Part shown: positions 37,775 to 48,892 of the stretch, in pieces
Numbering within the stretch: the stretch's first letter is position 1
Layout of the letters: each line of letters opens with the position of its first letter
NCBI RefSeq assembly: GCF_022606465.1
Contig: NZ_JALBUF010000001.1
Coordinates: forward strand, 806,001-870,000
Length of the DNA stretch: 64,000 nt
Origin: Sulfoacidibacillus ferrooxidans
GTDB taxonomy: Bacteria; Bacillota; Bacilli; Alicyclobacillales; SLC66
Direction of reading: 5' to 3'
Program-made: the position numbers and the translations under genes
Notes under the pieces: model-generated
Seen by the model: only the letters and a program-made list of their open reading frames with translations
Database searches by the model: none
What the model was told of the DNA's origin: nothing

Positions 37775-39004
37775 CTATACCCAATTGCCATTTCTAAAGA
37801 CTGCTATCCATTCTCCACTCGCTGTCTGCCCATCAATATCGAGATCCTTCGAACCAATCATAAAATCAACATGTTCGACACTTTGATTGACACCATGACG
37901 TGCCAGTTCTGCCTCATCCATCTCTGTCCCGTTTTTTATACAGACAGGATAAGCAGAACCAATAGCTACATGGCAAGCTGCATTTTCATCAAACAACGTA
38001 TTGAAAAAGAGCGTGTTCAAATTCGAGATGGGCGAATCATGTGGCACCAACGCCACTTCACCAAGATAATGTGATCCCTCATCCGTATCTACCAATCCCT
38101 TAATCGCTTCATAACCCTGCTTTGCAGAAAAATCGATAATCCGACCTTTTTCAAATGTAACAGATAGTTCCTCGACCAAAACCCCATTGTAATGAAGCGG
38201 CATCGTACTTCGAACAGTCCCATTGACACCATCGCGTTTTGGCATCGTGAATACCTCTTCTGTGGGCATATTGGGAACAAACATAACCCCTTGATCATTG
38301 GTCGATTCAGCGCTAATCCAGATATGTCCTTCTGGAAATTCAATCGTCAGATCCGTACCAGGTGCTTGATAATGCAATTTGCGAAAGTTGTGTTCATTTA
38401 AAAAAGCTGCGCGTTTTTGCAATGCTTGAATGTGTTGTTTCCATGCGGCAACAGGATCTTCGAGGTCAACGCGCGTCGTCTTAAAAATATACTCCCACAG
38501 CTTATCAATCTGTTGTTCCGGAGTCATCTGTGGGAAAACTTTTGCCGCCCATGCTTTTGTTGGAATCGATACGATAAGCCAACTAATGCGCATATTTTGA
38601 ATATACTCACGCATTTTTGCAAGTGCAGTCAACCGAGTTTTTTGATTCGTTGCTACACGTTTTGGATCAGCCTCTTGCAATAAATCCGGATCACTTGCAT
38701 AAACGGATAAAAAGGCCGCTCCTTCCTCAACTAGTTGATCTGCTTGTTGAACCCTCCACTTAGGGAACTCGGTAAATGCTTCCTCTGGTGCATGCAGATA
38801 CTTTAGTAATTCAAGTTGCTCATCGTGCCATTCTACATAAACATGCTTTGCACCTACTTCATACGCCTGTTTTGTCACGGAGCGTACATAGTCGACTGCC
38901 TCTAGTGGTGCATTGACAAATAACGTCTGACCTTTTTGTATATTCAATCCAATTTGCACCGTAATTTCTGCATACTTCATTAATTGTTCATCAAACTGTT
39001 CCAA
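37775..39004 (-). CDS. M29-family metal-dependent aminopeptidase
   Basis: A 409-residue AmpS/PepS-type aminopeptidase. Conserved metal-ligand regions are visible as NMPTEEVFTMPKRDGVNGTV (Glu ligands), LGEVALVPHDSPI, and the HVAIGSAYP stretch, with MIGSKDLDIDGQTASGEWIAVF at the C-terminus. These cytoplasmic enzymes remove N-terminal residues with cobalt or zinc. The TTG start follows GGGGGAG. No operon partner is evident. Confidence 0.9.
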   Translation of the reverse strand: MEQFDEQLMKYAEITVQIGLNIQKGQTLFVNAPLEAVDYVRSVTKQAYEVGAKHVYVEWHDEQLELLKYLHAPEEAFTEFPKWRVQQADQLVEEGAAFLSVYASDPDLLQEADPKRVATNQKTRLTALAKMREYIQNMRISWLIVSIPTKAWAAKVFPQMTPEQQIDKLWEYIFKTTRVDLEDPVAAWKQHIQALQKRAAFLNEHNFRKLHYQAPGTDLTIEFPEGHIWISAESTNDQGVMFVPNMPTEEVFTMPKRDGVNGTVRSTMPLHYNGVLVEELSVTFEKGRIIDFSAKQGYEAIKGLVDTDEGSHYLGEVALVPHDSPISNLNTLFFNTLFDENAACHVAIGSAYPVCIKNGTEMDEAELARHGVNQSVEHVDFMIGSKDLDIDGQTASGEWIAVFRNGNWV

Positions 39005-39102
39005 ACCCGCTCCCCCTATATGTAGCGACTACGTGTCGATAGAAAGCTGATCCAATCCACACGCAGTCAGCTGAGAAATGTTTATTGATCGGTATCTAAC
39101 GC

Positions 39103-39579
39103 TTATCCCCCATAAAAGAGACCTGTCTCTTTTAATGTCAATGGCTCTCCAGTTTTATGTACACCTGCATCAACCACTTCACCAACAAAGATGATATGAT
39201 CTCCTCGTTCCACTACGTCGACTACCTTGCATTCAAACCAAGAAAGGGAGGCTGTGAGAATAGGACTTCCTGTTGTAGATGTATAAAACTCTACATCGCC
39301 AAACTTATTGCCAACACGCGAGACAGGCTTAAAAAAGGAAAATGCCAGATCCTTTTGCCCAGCCTCAAGTACATTCACTGAAAACACGCCGCTCTCGCGA
39401 ATCCCGCCACAAGAAACGGTGTCATTTTTCACCCCAATGACAACAAGCGGTGGAGTAAATGACGCCTGCGTTACCCAATTTCCTGTAAACGCATTCACTT
39501 CATCTCCTACTTTAGTACCGATCACATACAGACCATATGTGATCCCGCGTAGTGCAGTTTTCTTCGCTTGATCATCCAC
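39103..39579 (-). CDS. Flavin reductase-like domain protein
   Basis: A 158-residue protein of the FMN-binding split barrel type: LRGITYGLYVIGTKVGDEVNAFTGNW near the N-terminus, the FMN-phosphate region TQASFTPPLVVIGVKND, and SGVFSVNVLEAGQKDLA. Such proteins reduce FMN for a partner monooxygenase or act as small flavoproteins. No monooxygenase gene is adjacent. The GTG start has a GAAGGGGG site upstream. Confidence 0.85.
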   Translation of the reverse strand: MDDQAKKTALRGITYGLYVIGTKVGDEVNAFTGNWVTQASFTPPLVVIGVKNDTVSCGGIRESGVFSVNVLEAGQKDLAFSFFKPVSRVGNKFGDVEFYTSTTGSPILTASLSWFECKVVDVVERGDHIIFVGEVVDAGVHKTGEPLTLKETGLFYGG

Positions 39580-39674
39580 GTCGCGATGTACCCCCTTCTC
39601 CTGATATCAACCAATAAGGATGCCTGCAAAATAGCGGACACCCTTATCATAGCCAATCCCCCCAAAAATTTCAC

Positions 39675-41087
39675 CTAGTTTCCGTAATCTTGTCCTGCAA
39701 TCGCTTTGATCACTTTCCATACGCTACTTGAAGGATCCTGCAGTGGTAGATTGCCCACTGTCACAGTTGTCCATCTGCCCATGATTTGCGTGTCCTTGAC
39801 TACGATTTTTTTACCATGCGAAGTGTAAAAGTCCATTGTCGCTACTTGATCATCAGTAACCATCACTCCCGCAGTAGCCAAACCGCCACCACTCGTGATG
39901 CCTAAGGGTACAATCTCTTGCAACGCATTGACTGCATGAACGAGTCGAGCAATGACCGCTTGATTGGTGATCAAATGCTGCCATATGACATCGTTCGTTG
40001 GCCTCTCATGATCAATCGTCATCTTTACTTGAGTGATATCTGTAGGAAGATAAGAAGACTGCGGCCGTGCTGGCAAGACTACATCGGTAACATGATATTC
40101 AACAAGTGTTTTACCACCTGCAAGAGACATGAAATCCATATTCACCTGAAGCTGTTGATTGTACACGGCATGCGTGGGCTGAAAGGACATCGTATCGATG
40201 TGGAGTCCTGTTTTAAGATTGTCCATTTGCCCATTCCCTGAATCTGAATATCCAGCATGCTTCAATGCGCTAAGATAACCTTGTTCAATGTCTGCCAAAT
40301 TGCCATTCACAATATAGGTCGCATGTCCCGTCTGCACAAAATCCTCCATTGGGATGGAACCTCCGCCCATAGGAAACCGGCGTGTGGTTGCCACTGCATG
40401 ACTTGGCAAAGGAAGAACTACTGTTACAGGAGCAGCAGGGGCAATCGGTGCAACGGGGATACCTAGTTCATTAGCTGTGTCATTTTGTAAATGTATAGCC
40501 ACTGAATGATCAAAATGCCCAATTGCCTGTATGTCTTTAGCAGCATTAGGCAACTGTCCGTTGATCCTCCAAACACGCCCATTCCACCGTGACTGAAGAT
40601 GTAAAACACGAAATGCCTGCATCACATAATAAATGGGAATGCGGACTTGAAAACTCTCCTCTTGTGCTTGACTTTGTACCTGCACAGGACCATATTCGAC
40701 TGTCTCCGCATTGATCACCACGCTAAATTGCCCTTTGTGTAGAGGATGAACTGGAACGTCCACAGTTGGTGACATATAGCCCAGTGGCATCATCAAAATC
40801 AGTTGTCCCGCCACCCATTCAGACCGAATACCCATGTTTAAAAGTACAGATTGTATAGCGTTTACAGTAACCCAACTGGTCATCTTGCCTGTGTAGGGAT
40901 CTTTGGCAATAAGATGAGGAAATGAAGAAACTTTTTTACCATTTATCAATAGATCTGTTGCTATTTCTTCATGTGCAGACAACACCTGCTGTGCATTCCC
41001 ATCTGTTGCAGCAAATGCTGGCGCACCCATGCCTAACATCAATAAACTGCTCACCACAAGTGTAGATAGGCTGTTGGTTACCTTCAT
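39675..41087 (-). CDS. Secreted protein with copper-amine-oxidase-N-like repeats, function unknown
   Basis: A 470-residue protein with a clear signal peptide: basic MKVTNSLS, hydrophobic core LVVSSLLMLGMG, cleavage near AFA-A. The mature N-terminus has an LLINGKKVSSFPHLIAKD segment followed by TVNAIQSVLLNMGIRSEWVAG, which resembles the stalk domain often called copper amine oxidase N-terminal in Bacillota; the remainder is strand-rich and not recognised. The ATG at 41087 has a GGGAGAGAG site, and the longer upstream frame is rejected. Role probably at the cell surface (inference). Confidence 0.65.
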   Translation of the reverse strand: MKVTNSLSTLVVSSLLMLGMGAPAFAATDGNAQQVLSAHEEIATDLLINGKKVSSFPHLIAKDPYTGKMTSWVTVNAIQSVLLNMGIRSEWVAGQLILMMPLGYMSPTVDVPVHPLHKGQFSVVINAETVEYGPVQVQSQAQEESFQVRIPIYYVMQAFRVLHLQSRWNGRVWRINGQLPNAAKDIQAIGHFDHSVAIHLQNDTANELGIPVAPIAPAAPVTVVLPLPSHAVATTRRFPMGGGSIPMEDFVQTGHATYIVNGNLADIEQGYLSALKHAGYSDSGNGQMDNLKTGLHIDTMSFQPTHAVYNQQLQVNMDFMSLAGGKTLVEYHVTDVVLPARPQSSYLPTDITQVKMTIDHERPTNDVIWQHLITNQAVIARLVHAVNALQEIVPLGITSGGGLATAGVMVTDDQVATMDFYTSHGKKIVVKDTQIMGRWTTVTVGNLPLQDPSSSVWKVIKAIAGQDYGN

Positions 41088-41275
41088 ATATATCTCTCTC
41101 CCTTCTCTATCTGCATCATCTTGCAATCGTTCTCAGTTCAAGTTAACGATCTATACATACTTTGACGTCCATTATTTCATAAGGTTACATGATCACGGAT
41201 GATTAGTTTGCAAATATTCTATAGTACAATATGAGTGCACAAATCAAGAAACACTATGATGATTGGAGAAAAGCG

Positions 41276-42270
41276 ATGAACCGCATTCTTCTCATTGCCA
41301 CAGGCGGCACTATCGCCTCTGTGCAAAGTCAGTATGGCCTGACTCCTGGACTTTCGCCAGAGCAACTTGCCACTTATATTGAAACAGATCCACAGGCTAC
41401 TTTTACTGTTGACTATCTACAATTATTTAACCTTGATAGTACCAACATGCAACCCGAACATTGGGTCGATATCGCACAGTGTGTTGCCAATCACTATGAG
41501 CAATTTGATGGATTTGTCATCACACACGGAACCGATACGATGGCTTATACAGCAGCAGCCTTGTCTTATCTGTTGCAGCATGTATCGAAACCAATTGTTG
41601 TTCCGGATCCCAGGTACCCATCCAAGAGCACAAAACGGATGCGCAAAAAAATGTAATGGATGCGCTTCACTTTGCCTCAGAAGGAGTCGGTGGCGTATAT
41701 GTGGTGTTCAATGGCCGTGTCATCGTTGGAACACGTGCCGTCAAGATGCGCACAAAAAGTTTCGATGCCTTTGAAAGTATTAACTTTCCAGATCTCGCAA
41801 GTCGACAGGACTCGTCATGGATCTATCACTGGCTACCCTTACCAGATAAAAGACGACCACTTCAACTAACGACCGCGTTAGATCCTGATATATTTTTAAT
41901 GAAATTATATCCTGGGACAAAACCGGAGATCTTCGACCACTTATCACCTTTATATCGAGGCGTAATTATTGAAAGTTTTGGAAACGGAGGAGTTCCTTCT
42001 TTGCGGCGCAATCTCTTGCCTACAATCGAAGCATTAGCAGACGCAGGAATGGCTATTGTCATTACAACACAGTGCCTGCAAGAAGGCGAAGATCTCACTC
42101 TGTATGAAGTTGGACGAAGAGTTGCCCAAAACAATCAATTGATCCTATCCTACGATATGAATACAGAGGCGATTGTTCCAAAATTAATGTGGGCGTTAGG
42201 ACAGTCTCGTGATCTCCAAACCGTAAAACAGCTTATGGAAACTCCAATTGCCTTTGACCTTGTACGTTAG
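41276..42270 (+). pseudogene. ansA: L-asparaginase AnsA, broken by a one-base frameshift
   Basis: Two consecutive frames give one AnsA protein aligned end to end with B. subtilis AnsA. The first has the catalytic ATGGTIAS and THGTDTMAYT; the second continues with KNVMDALHFASEGVGGVYVV, AVKMRTKSFDAFESIN and TTQCLQEGEDLTLYEVGRR to the usual C-terminus. The frame changes near 41602, inside the conserved TGSQ motif, where one base is missing relative to the family. Without it translation would end at 41656. All other catalytic residues are intact, so the event is recent, or it is a sequence error. The enzyme would hydrolyse asparagine to aspartate. It is followed by kynU. Confidence 0.9.
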
Positions 42271-42318
42271 TATGGTTGAATATTCTATATATCGTGGAAA
42301 AGTGGGGATTACATTCAA

Positions 42319-43599
42319 ATGAGCAAACAACTATTTTCTAAAGATGACGCCCTACAATATGATCGACAAGATCCACTTGCAAGATTTCGGGAAGAGTTTT
42401 ATCTCCAACCTGGGAAGATCTATCTGGATGGCAATTCTCTTGGACTGCTCTCAAAACGAGCAGAAAAATCCCTTCTTCAAGCATTAGCTAGCTGGCGTGA
42501 GAATGGCATTGATGGCTGGACAGAAGGATTACACCCATGGTTTTATGCGGCAGAAAAGGTGGGTGCAATGACTGCCCCATTACTTGGAGCCACTCCTTCC
42601 GAGGTCATTGCAACCGGCTCTACAACGTCAAACTTACATCAATTAATGGCAACCTTCTACAAGCCTGTAGTTGGTAAATCAAAAGTATTGGCAGATGCAC
42701 TCAATTTCCCATCGGACATCTATGCATTGCAAAGTCAGATCGCTCTACATGACCTTGATCCACATGAACACTTGATCCGCGTAGAAAGCCGAGATGGATT
42801 GACTTTATCAGAAGAAGAACTGATAGGTGCGATGTCAGATGACGTAGCGATCGCCGTGCTTCCATCTGTCCTCTACCGCAGTGGCCAATTGCTCGACATG
42901 GAGCGCCTTACCGCCGCAGCACACGAGAAACACATCATCATCGGATTTGATGTAAGCCATTCAATCGGCGCGATACCTCATGAACTGGCTAGATGGAACG
43001 TGGACTTTGCCTTCTGGTGCAATTATAAGTATTTAAATGGAGGGCCTGGTGCAGTAGGTGGGTTATTTGTCCACCACAAGCATTTACCACAGGTTCCCGG
43101 TCTAGCTGGTTGGTTTAGTTCTAATAAAGAGAGTCAATTTGACATGTCCCACCATCTCACTGCAGCTATTGATGCCGGCGCATTTCAAATGGGAACCCCA
43201 CACATGCTTAGCATGGCACCTCTTATCGGATCACTTGAACTCTTTCAGGAAGCTACTATGCCCGCATTGCGCCTGAAGTCTCTACAATTGACGCGTTTTA
43301 TGATGGACTTGATTGAAAGCGAACTAGCAGGGATGGATGTTACGATCGCAAACCCAACGCTCGATCAAAAGCGTGGTGGTCACGTCAGTATCCTACACGA
43401 GGAGGCCGTCCGCATTGGTAAGGCTTTAAAGAATCGCGATGTGATCCCAGACTTTCGTCCACCAAACATCATCCGATTAGCACCGATGGCTCTCTATACG
43501 TCATTTCTCGATGTTTTTGAAGCTGTGCATCGATTAAAAGAAATCATGGTCAACAAAGAGTACACACACTTCGAAAAAAAACGCAGCGTCGTATCTTAA
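42319..43599 (+). CDS. kynU: Kynureninase
   Basis: A 426-residue PLP enzyme of aminotransferase class V. The lysine that holds PLP is K237 in [18 protein letters not shown]; the N-terminal [15 protein letters not shown] and [16 protein letters not shown] are kynureninase blocks, and [16 protein letters not shown] lies near the C-terminus. It splits kynurenine or 3-hydroxykynurenine to (hydroxy)anthranilate and alanine in tryptophan breakdown. The kynA and kynB genes are not in the window. The ribosome binding site is weak. It follows the ansA pseudogene by 48 bases on the same strand. Confidence 0.93.
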   Translation: MSKQLFSKDDALQYDRQDPLARFREEFYLQPGKIYLDGNSLGLLSKRAEKSLLQALASWRENGIDGWTEGLHPWFYAAEKVGAMTAPLLGATPSEVIATGSTTSNLHQLMATFYKPVVGKSKVLADALNFPSDIYALQSQIALHDLDPHEHLIRVESRDGLTLSEEELIGAMSDDVAIAVLPSVLYRSGQLLDMERLTAAAHEKHIIIGFDVSHSIGAIPHELARWNVDFAFWCNYKYLNGGPGAVGGLFVHHKHLPQVPGLAGWFSSNKESQFDMSHHLTAAIDAGAFQMGTPHMLSMAPLIGSLELFQEATMPALRLKSLQLTRFMMDLIESELAGMDVTIANPTLDQKRGGHVSILHEEAVRIGKALKNRDVIPDFRPPNIIRLAPMALYTSFLDVFEAVHRLKEIMVNKEYTHFEKKRSVVS

Positions 43600-43624
43600 T
43601 TGATTCAACCTATTTTTCCATTGT

Positions 43625-43665
43625 GATGGATGTGCAGCTCTTTATGTACGCCCTGCCCATCCATC
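43625..43665 (+). terminator. Hairpin after kynU
   Basis: GATGGATG-T-GCAG (43625-43637) pairs with CTGC-C-CATCCATC (43653-43665) with one mismatch, 26 bases after the kynU stop. No clear T-run follows, so it is a tentative terminator. Confidence 0.4.
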
Positions 43666-43731
43666 CGATCGAGAACGTTTGTTTAACTTACATGCTTGAC
43701 ACAAACGCATAGATTCCATTGCAGAAATCTG

Positions 43732-43740
43732 TGTTATAAT
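43732..43740 (+). promoter_or_regulatory. Extended -10 promoter of the GGDEF gene
   Basis: TGTTATAAT gives a TGnTATAAT extended -10 element with no good -35 partner. It is 41 bases before the ATG of the diguanylate cyclase gene. Confidence 0.5.
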
Positions 43741-43780
43741 AGATTGACTTTTTAATAATGGATATATAAGGAGTATTTAG

Positions 43781-44671
43781 ATGATCATTAGGGAAATGGA
43801 TGGCGTTACTACACTACGCATCTTTCAACAGATGACTGATTTAGTGTTTGTCATGTCTGTTCACGAAGATCGTGAATTTCGTTACTCGTTCTTAAATGAT
43901 TCCGCCATGAAAGTTTCCGGATTACATCAAGATGCTTATGGCGCAAGTTTTTTTGACGTAGTGAAGCCAAATGAAGCCACATTTCTCCATAACCAATACG
44001 CTCGAGCTATGGCAACAAAGAGTCCCCTCAGGTTTATGATGAACCATGAGGGACAGGTCGGCGAATCCTTAGTTACACCTATTATGAATCCTATTGGGCA
44101 ATGTACACATGTCATAGGAACTGTCAGAGATATAACAGAACGCTATCAAAAAGAACAGTATCTAGAATCGATTGCGTTTCATGATCAACTTACAGGTATT
44201 TTGAACCGTCGTGCCTTTTATACACAATTAGAACACACAGTTGCATCCGCAACCGAGAGTGGACAACTGCTTGGAGTCCTTCTCTTAGATTGCGATAACC
44301 TCAAACCGATCAATGATCGATATGGTCACATCGTGGGCGATTTAATGCTTAAAAAAATAGCGCAGCGCATGGAACATGCTGTACCTTCGTCTCTTTTAGC
44401 TCGTATTGGCGGAGATGAATTTTTAATGGTTGTTCCTTTACAAGCAGAGATCGAGCTTGTCATGGTTGCAGAACGGATTTTACATGATCTTAGGAAACCT
44501 TGGACATACGATGAATTCACATTTTACATTTCGATGAGCATTGGAACAGCCACTTACCCAATTGCTGCAAGTGATATCCATGAAGTCATTCGTGCCGCAG
44601 ATCAAGCCATGTATAAAGCAAAAAAACGCGGTGGCAATAAGTATTGGTTTGAAAGAAACTTATCCATGTAG
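43781..44671 (+). CDS. PAS-GGDEF diguanylate cyclase
   Basis: A 296-residue cytoplasmic protein. Residues 1-120 form a PAS sensor (YSFLNDSAMKVSGLHQDAYG, ending GTVRDITERYQKE), followed by a GGDEF domain: AFHDQLTGILNRRAF, DCDNLKPINDRYGH, and the active-site motif GGDEF at residues 210-214. The inhibitory RxxD I-site expected five residues before it is absent (VPSSL is there instead), so product inhibition is probably lost. It makes cyclic di-GMP in response to a signal sensed by PAS; the signal is unknown. The ATG follows TAAGGAG. Confidence 0.9.
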   Translation: MIIREMDGVTTLRIFQQMTDLVFVMSVHEDREFRYSFLNDSAMKVSGLHQDAYGASFFDVVKPNEATFLHNQYARAMATKSPLRFMMNHEGQVGESLVTPIMNPIGQCTHVIGTVRDITERYQKEQYLESIAFHDQLTGILNRRAFYTQLEHTVASATESGQLLGVLLLDCDNLKPINDRYGHIVGDLMLKKIAQRMEHAVPSSLLARIGGDEFLMVVPLQAEIELVMVAERILHDLRKPWTYDEFTFYISMSIGTATYPIAASDIHEVIRAADQAMYKAKKRGGNKYWFERNLSM

Positions 44672-44706
44672 ATAACCATACAAACGATTCCTTCTCGCCG
44701 TTCAAT

Positions 44707-45618
44707 TTATGCGCCAAATTCTTTCCTCTCACCAGTAGAAAGGGAAGTTTTTGAAGTTCTATTGACGAGATAAATACTTGTAGCAATGAAGACAAGTCCA
44801 AATAACAAGGATATGGTGACTTCTTCGTGTAAAAACAGGAAACCAAGTACAACCGCCAATAAAGGGACTAAAAATGTAAAGGAAGCAACTTTGCTAACAT
44901 CCCCAGCACGAACGAGTGTATAAAATACAGCCCATGATATAGGTATCCCAAAAATGGAGCCGTACATCAACCCAGTCAAATACTGTTGATTCCAAATAAT
45001 GCTAGACCAATGCTCTGTTCCAAGGCCTATGGCAGTCATTGCAAGTCCTCCAATGATGCACTGAATCGCCACTAACCAAAAAGCATCTACCTGATTACCC
45101 ACCTTTTTCACGTACACGGTACCTATTGCCCAACTAATCGCCGACCCTAGCGCTAACACAATACCAATGGCTGATATGTGACCAGAAAGACCCGTGATAC
45201 TAATCACGGTTACACCCGCAAATCCGAGTAGTAGTCCAATCATTTTTTGGACCGTCAATCGTTCCCCAAGCCACAGCCACGCCAGAACACCAATAAGTAC
45301 AGGTTGCAAATAGACAATCACTGTAAATAATCCTTCTGGCACATACCATAGCCCTACCGTTTGCAGACCATAAAATAAAAACGTATTGAATAATGCAGAA
45401 ATTAGATAAATCCGCCACATTTGTTTCAAACGAATCTCTCGATACCTTGGAAATATAACTGCAGCCATCAACACCCCACCGATGAATGTACGCATGCCCC
45501 CAAATAAAATAGGTGGGGTATAACTCAGCGCTATTTTATAAATGGGCCAACTCATACCCCACATCGTGATCAATGCAATAAGTAACAGTGTCGATCGTCT
45601 GGGCGATAGTTCCTTCAT
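44707..45618 (-). CDS. EamA/DMT-superfamily transporter
   Basis: A 303-residue membrane protein with ten predicted hydrophobic helices in two five-helix EamA repeats. Typical blocks are LITMWGMSWPIYKIAL in the first helix, PVLIGVLAWLWLGERLTVQKMIGLLLGFAGV at the end of the first repeat, and PLLAVVLGFLFLHEEVTISLL at the end of the second. Members export metabolites such as amino acids or are permeases of unknown substrate. It converges on the GGDEF gene 35 bases away. Confidence 0.88.
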   Translation of the reverse strand: MKELSPRRSTLLLIALITMWGMSWPIYKIALSYTPPILFGGMRTFIGGVLMAAVIFPRYREIRLKQMWRIYLISALFNTFLFYGLQTVGLWYVPEGLFTVIVYLQPVLIGVLAWLWLGERLTVQKMIGLLLGFAGVTVISITGLSGHISAIGIVLALGSAISWAIGTVYVKKVGNQVDAFWLVAIQCIIGGLAMTAIGLGTEHWSSIIWNQQYLTGLMYGSIFGIPISWAVFYTLVRAGDVSKVASFTFLVPLLAVVLGFLFLHEEVTISLLFGLVFIATSIYLVNRTSKTSLSTGERKEFGA

Positions 45619-45666
45619 GCCGTACTCTCCCCTTTTGTAGCCCTGCAGTAGTGCTCGAAGAGCACA

Positions 45667-46569
45667 TTATGCATCGAGTCGACGGCATTCCTCCGAGCAG
45701 TAACCGCTATGTTCAATTTCACACTCTTCACATACGATATGTTGATCGTGGCATGACAAATAACTACAATTGATATACCTATCTTCCGGCTTGCCACAGT
45801 GATGACAATGTCCAACGATGACATCGTCAATCTGGTTTACTGGCACTGAAATACGTTCATCAAACACATAGCATTTCCCATCGAATAAGTCTCCACGTAC
45901 GTCAGGATCCTTTCCATAGGTTACGATCCCTCCGTGCAACTGAGAAACGTCACGAAAGCCTTCCTGTATGAGAAAGCCTGACAACTTTTCACAACGAATT
46001 CCGCCGGTACAATAAGCTAGGATCTTTTTATCTTTGTATTCACTGAGATTTTCACGTATCCATTCAGGAAATTCTCGAAACGCCTTCACATCAGGGCGAA
46101 TTGCGTTACGAAAGTGTCCAATTTCATATTCGTAATCGTTCCGTCCATCAATCACAATCACATCATCCTTAGGTAACTGCTCATGAAACTCCTTTGGGGA
46201 CAGACGTTTTCCAGTCACCTCAGTAGGGTTTATATCTTTTTCCAGCTTGAGTCTAACAATTTCAGGTTTAATACGGACCACCATTTTTTTAAACGCATGC
46301 TGCCGATAATCATCCTGTTTAAACTCCATATCGGCAAAACGTGCATCCATTCTCATAGCATGAATATAGGCATCCGTTTGCTCATATGTGCCAGACACTG
46401 TCCCGTTGATACCTTCTTCTGCTACAATAATGCGGCCTTTTAAGCCAATATCGTTGCACAGTTGCCGATGATCTACAGCAAATTGTTCGATATTGATGAT
46501 TTGAACATACTTGTAGTACAACAAAATTCTATATTGTCCATCCGCATTTATGTTTGTCTCGATCTTCAT
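45667..46569 (-). CDS. trhO: tRNA uridine(34) hydroxylase TrhO (rhodanese family)
   Basis: A 300-residue protein. The N-terminal acylphosphatase-like domain has GRIIVAEEGINGTVSG; the rhodanese domain has DGRNDYEYEIGHFRNAI and the catalytic Cys in AYCTGGIRCEKLSGFL. The C-terminus has a zinc-binding tail with repeated cysteines (GHCHHCGKPEDR, CHDQHIVCEECEI, GYCSEECRR). TrhO hydroxylates U34 of certain tRNAs with oxygen to help wobble decoding. I use the ATG at 46569 beside AGGTGAGG; a GTG at 46578 would overlap that site. Confidence 0.92.
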   Translation of the reverse strand: MKIETNINADGQYRILLYYKYVQIINIEQFAVDHRQLCNDIGLKGRIIVAEEGINGTVSGTYEQTDAYIHAMRMDARFADMEFKQDDYRQHAFKKMVVRIKPEIVRLKLEKDINPTEVTGKRLSPKEFHEQLPKDDVIVIDGRNDYEYEIGHFRNAIRPDVKAFREFPEWIRENLSEYKDKKILAYCTGGIRCEKLSGFLIQEGFRDVSQLHGGIVTYGKDPDVRGDLFDGKCYVFDERISVPVNQIDDVIVGHCHHCGKPEDRYINCSYLSCHDQHIVCEECEIEHSGYCSEECRRLDA

Positions 46570-46713
46570 TCGCCTCACCTACATGTATTGTTGTATACGA
46601 ATTCACTATCCATAGTACCAAAATTCCGGATGTCTTGATACATTACCCAACTTTTCTCGAAACGATATGAATAACTGCATAGTCCGAACCCTTAATCTTC
46701 TATGGTCGTGACA

Positions 46714-46758
46714 TAAAAACGGATCGACTCAGTCAAAAAGTCCCGAGTCAATCCGTTT
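46714..46758 (-). terminator. Rho-independent terminator of the tRNA operon
   Basis: On the minus strand AACGGATTGACTC and GAGTCGATCCGTT pair over 13 positions with one G-T pair, and a run of five Ts, counting the last two of the stem, follows. It lies just after tRNA-Gly(TCC). Confidence 0.9.
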
Positions 46759-46768
46759 CATTTTCTTG

Positions 46769-46842
46769 TGGAGCGGGTGATGGGAATCGAACCCACGCTA
46801 TCAGCTTGGAAGGCTGGAGTTCTACCATTGAACTACACCCGC
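46769..46842 (-). tRNA. tRNA-Gly (anticodon TCC)
   Basis: A 74-base cloverleaf: the acceptor stem GCGGGTG pairs with CACCCGC, the anticodon loop is CTTCCAA, the T loop is TTCGATT, and CCA is encoded. It is the last tRNA of a four-gene minus-strand operon. Confidence 0.96.
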
Positions 46843-46885
46843 ATGTATGAGTAACCTTTTACCTACATGATATCATAAATAGAAA

Positions 46886-46962
46886 TGGTGTGCCCGGAGA
46901 GATTCGAACTCCCGACCTTTTGATTCGTAGTCAAACACTCTATCCAGCTGAGCTACGGGCAC
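46886..46962 (-). tRNA. tRNA-Arg (anticodon ACG)
   Basis: A 77-base cloverleaf with acceptor stem GTGCCCG/CGGGCAC, anticodon loop CTACGAA, and encoded CCA. A34 would be read as inosine after deamination, which decodes CGU, CGC and CGA. Confidence 0.96.
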
Positions 46963-46974
46963 ATCTTACTCATA

Positions 46975-47051
<77 letters not shown>

Positions 47052-47059
47052 TTATGATA

Positions 47060-47134
47060 TGGAGCGGAAGACGGGATTCGAACCCGCGACCCTCGCCTTG
47101 GCAAGGCGATGCTCTACCCCTGAGCCACTTCCGC
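47060..47134 (-). tRNA. tRNA-Gly (anticodon GCC)
   Basis: A 75-base cloverleaf with acceptor stem GCGGAAG/CTTCCGC, anticodon loop TTGCCAA, T loop TTCGAAT and encoded CCA. It is the first gene of the tRNA operon and reads GGC and GGU. Confidence 0.96.
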
Positions 47135-47146
47135 AAGACACTTTGT

Positions 47147-47175
47147 ATTATATATGGTGGTTAGCTAAAATGCAA
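47147..47175 (-). promoter_or_regulatory. Promoter of the tRNA operon
   Basis: On the minus strand TTGCAT (47175-47170) and consensus TATAAT (47152-47147) are 17 bases apart. Transcription would start about 6 bases before tRNA-Gly(GCC). Confidence 0.7.
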
Positions 47176-47240
47176 GCCGGTTAACTCAAAAATCCAAAGT
47201 CCCCATATTCAGAAAAATATTTGGCTTATAGATTTTATCT

Positions 47241-47293
47241 ACATGCTAGAGAAGGAAGTACATACGTTGTACACAAACGACTCTCTAGCATGT
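47241..47293. repeat. Long inverted repeat after lysS
   Basis: ACATGCTAGAGA (47241-47252) and TCTCTAGCATGT (47282-47293) pair perfectly across 29 bases, and the loop holds a second stem GTACA/TGTAC. It lies 30 bases beyond the lysS stop and may end or protect that transcript, although no T-run follows. Confidence 0.65.
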
Positions 47294-47322
47294 ATTGTAC
47301 ATTCACTTCAAGAAAACAATTT

Positions 47323-48852
<1,530 letters not shown>

Positions 48853-48866
48853 TTAATTGCAACAAT

Positions 48867-48883
48867 CGCCGACATTGTCGGCG
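48867..48883 (-). other. Intercistronic hairpin between greA and lysS
   Basis: CGCCGAC and GTCGGCG pair across a 3-base loop, between the greA stop and the lysS ribosome binding site. No T-run follows, so it may stabilise or partly attenuate the transcript. Confidence 0.5.
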
Positions 48884-48892
48884 AGTTCCAGG

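Noticed and set aside
43696-43740. TTGACA paired with TATAAT upstream of the GGDEF gene
   Set aside because: The two elements are 33 bases apart, too far even for an activated promoter; an extended -10 element is the better reading.
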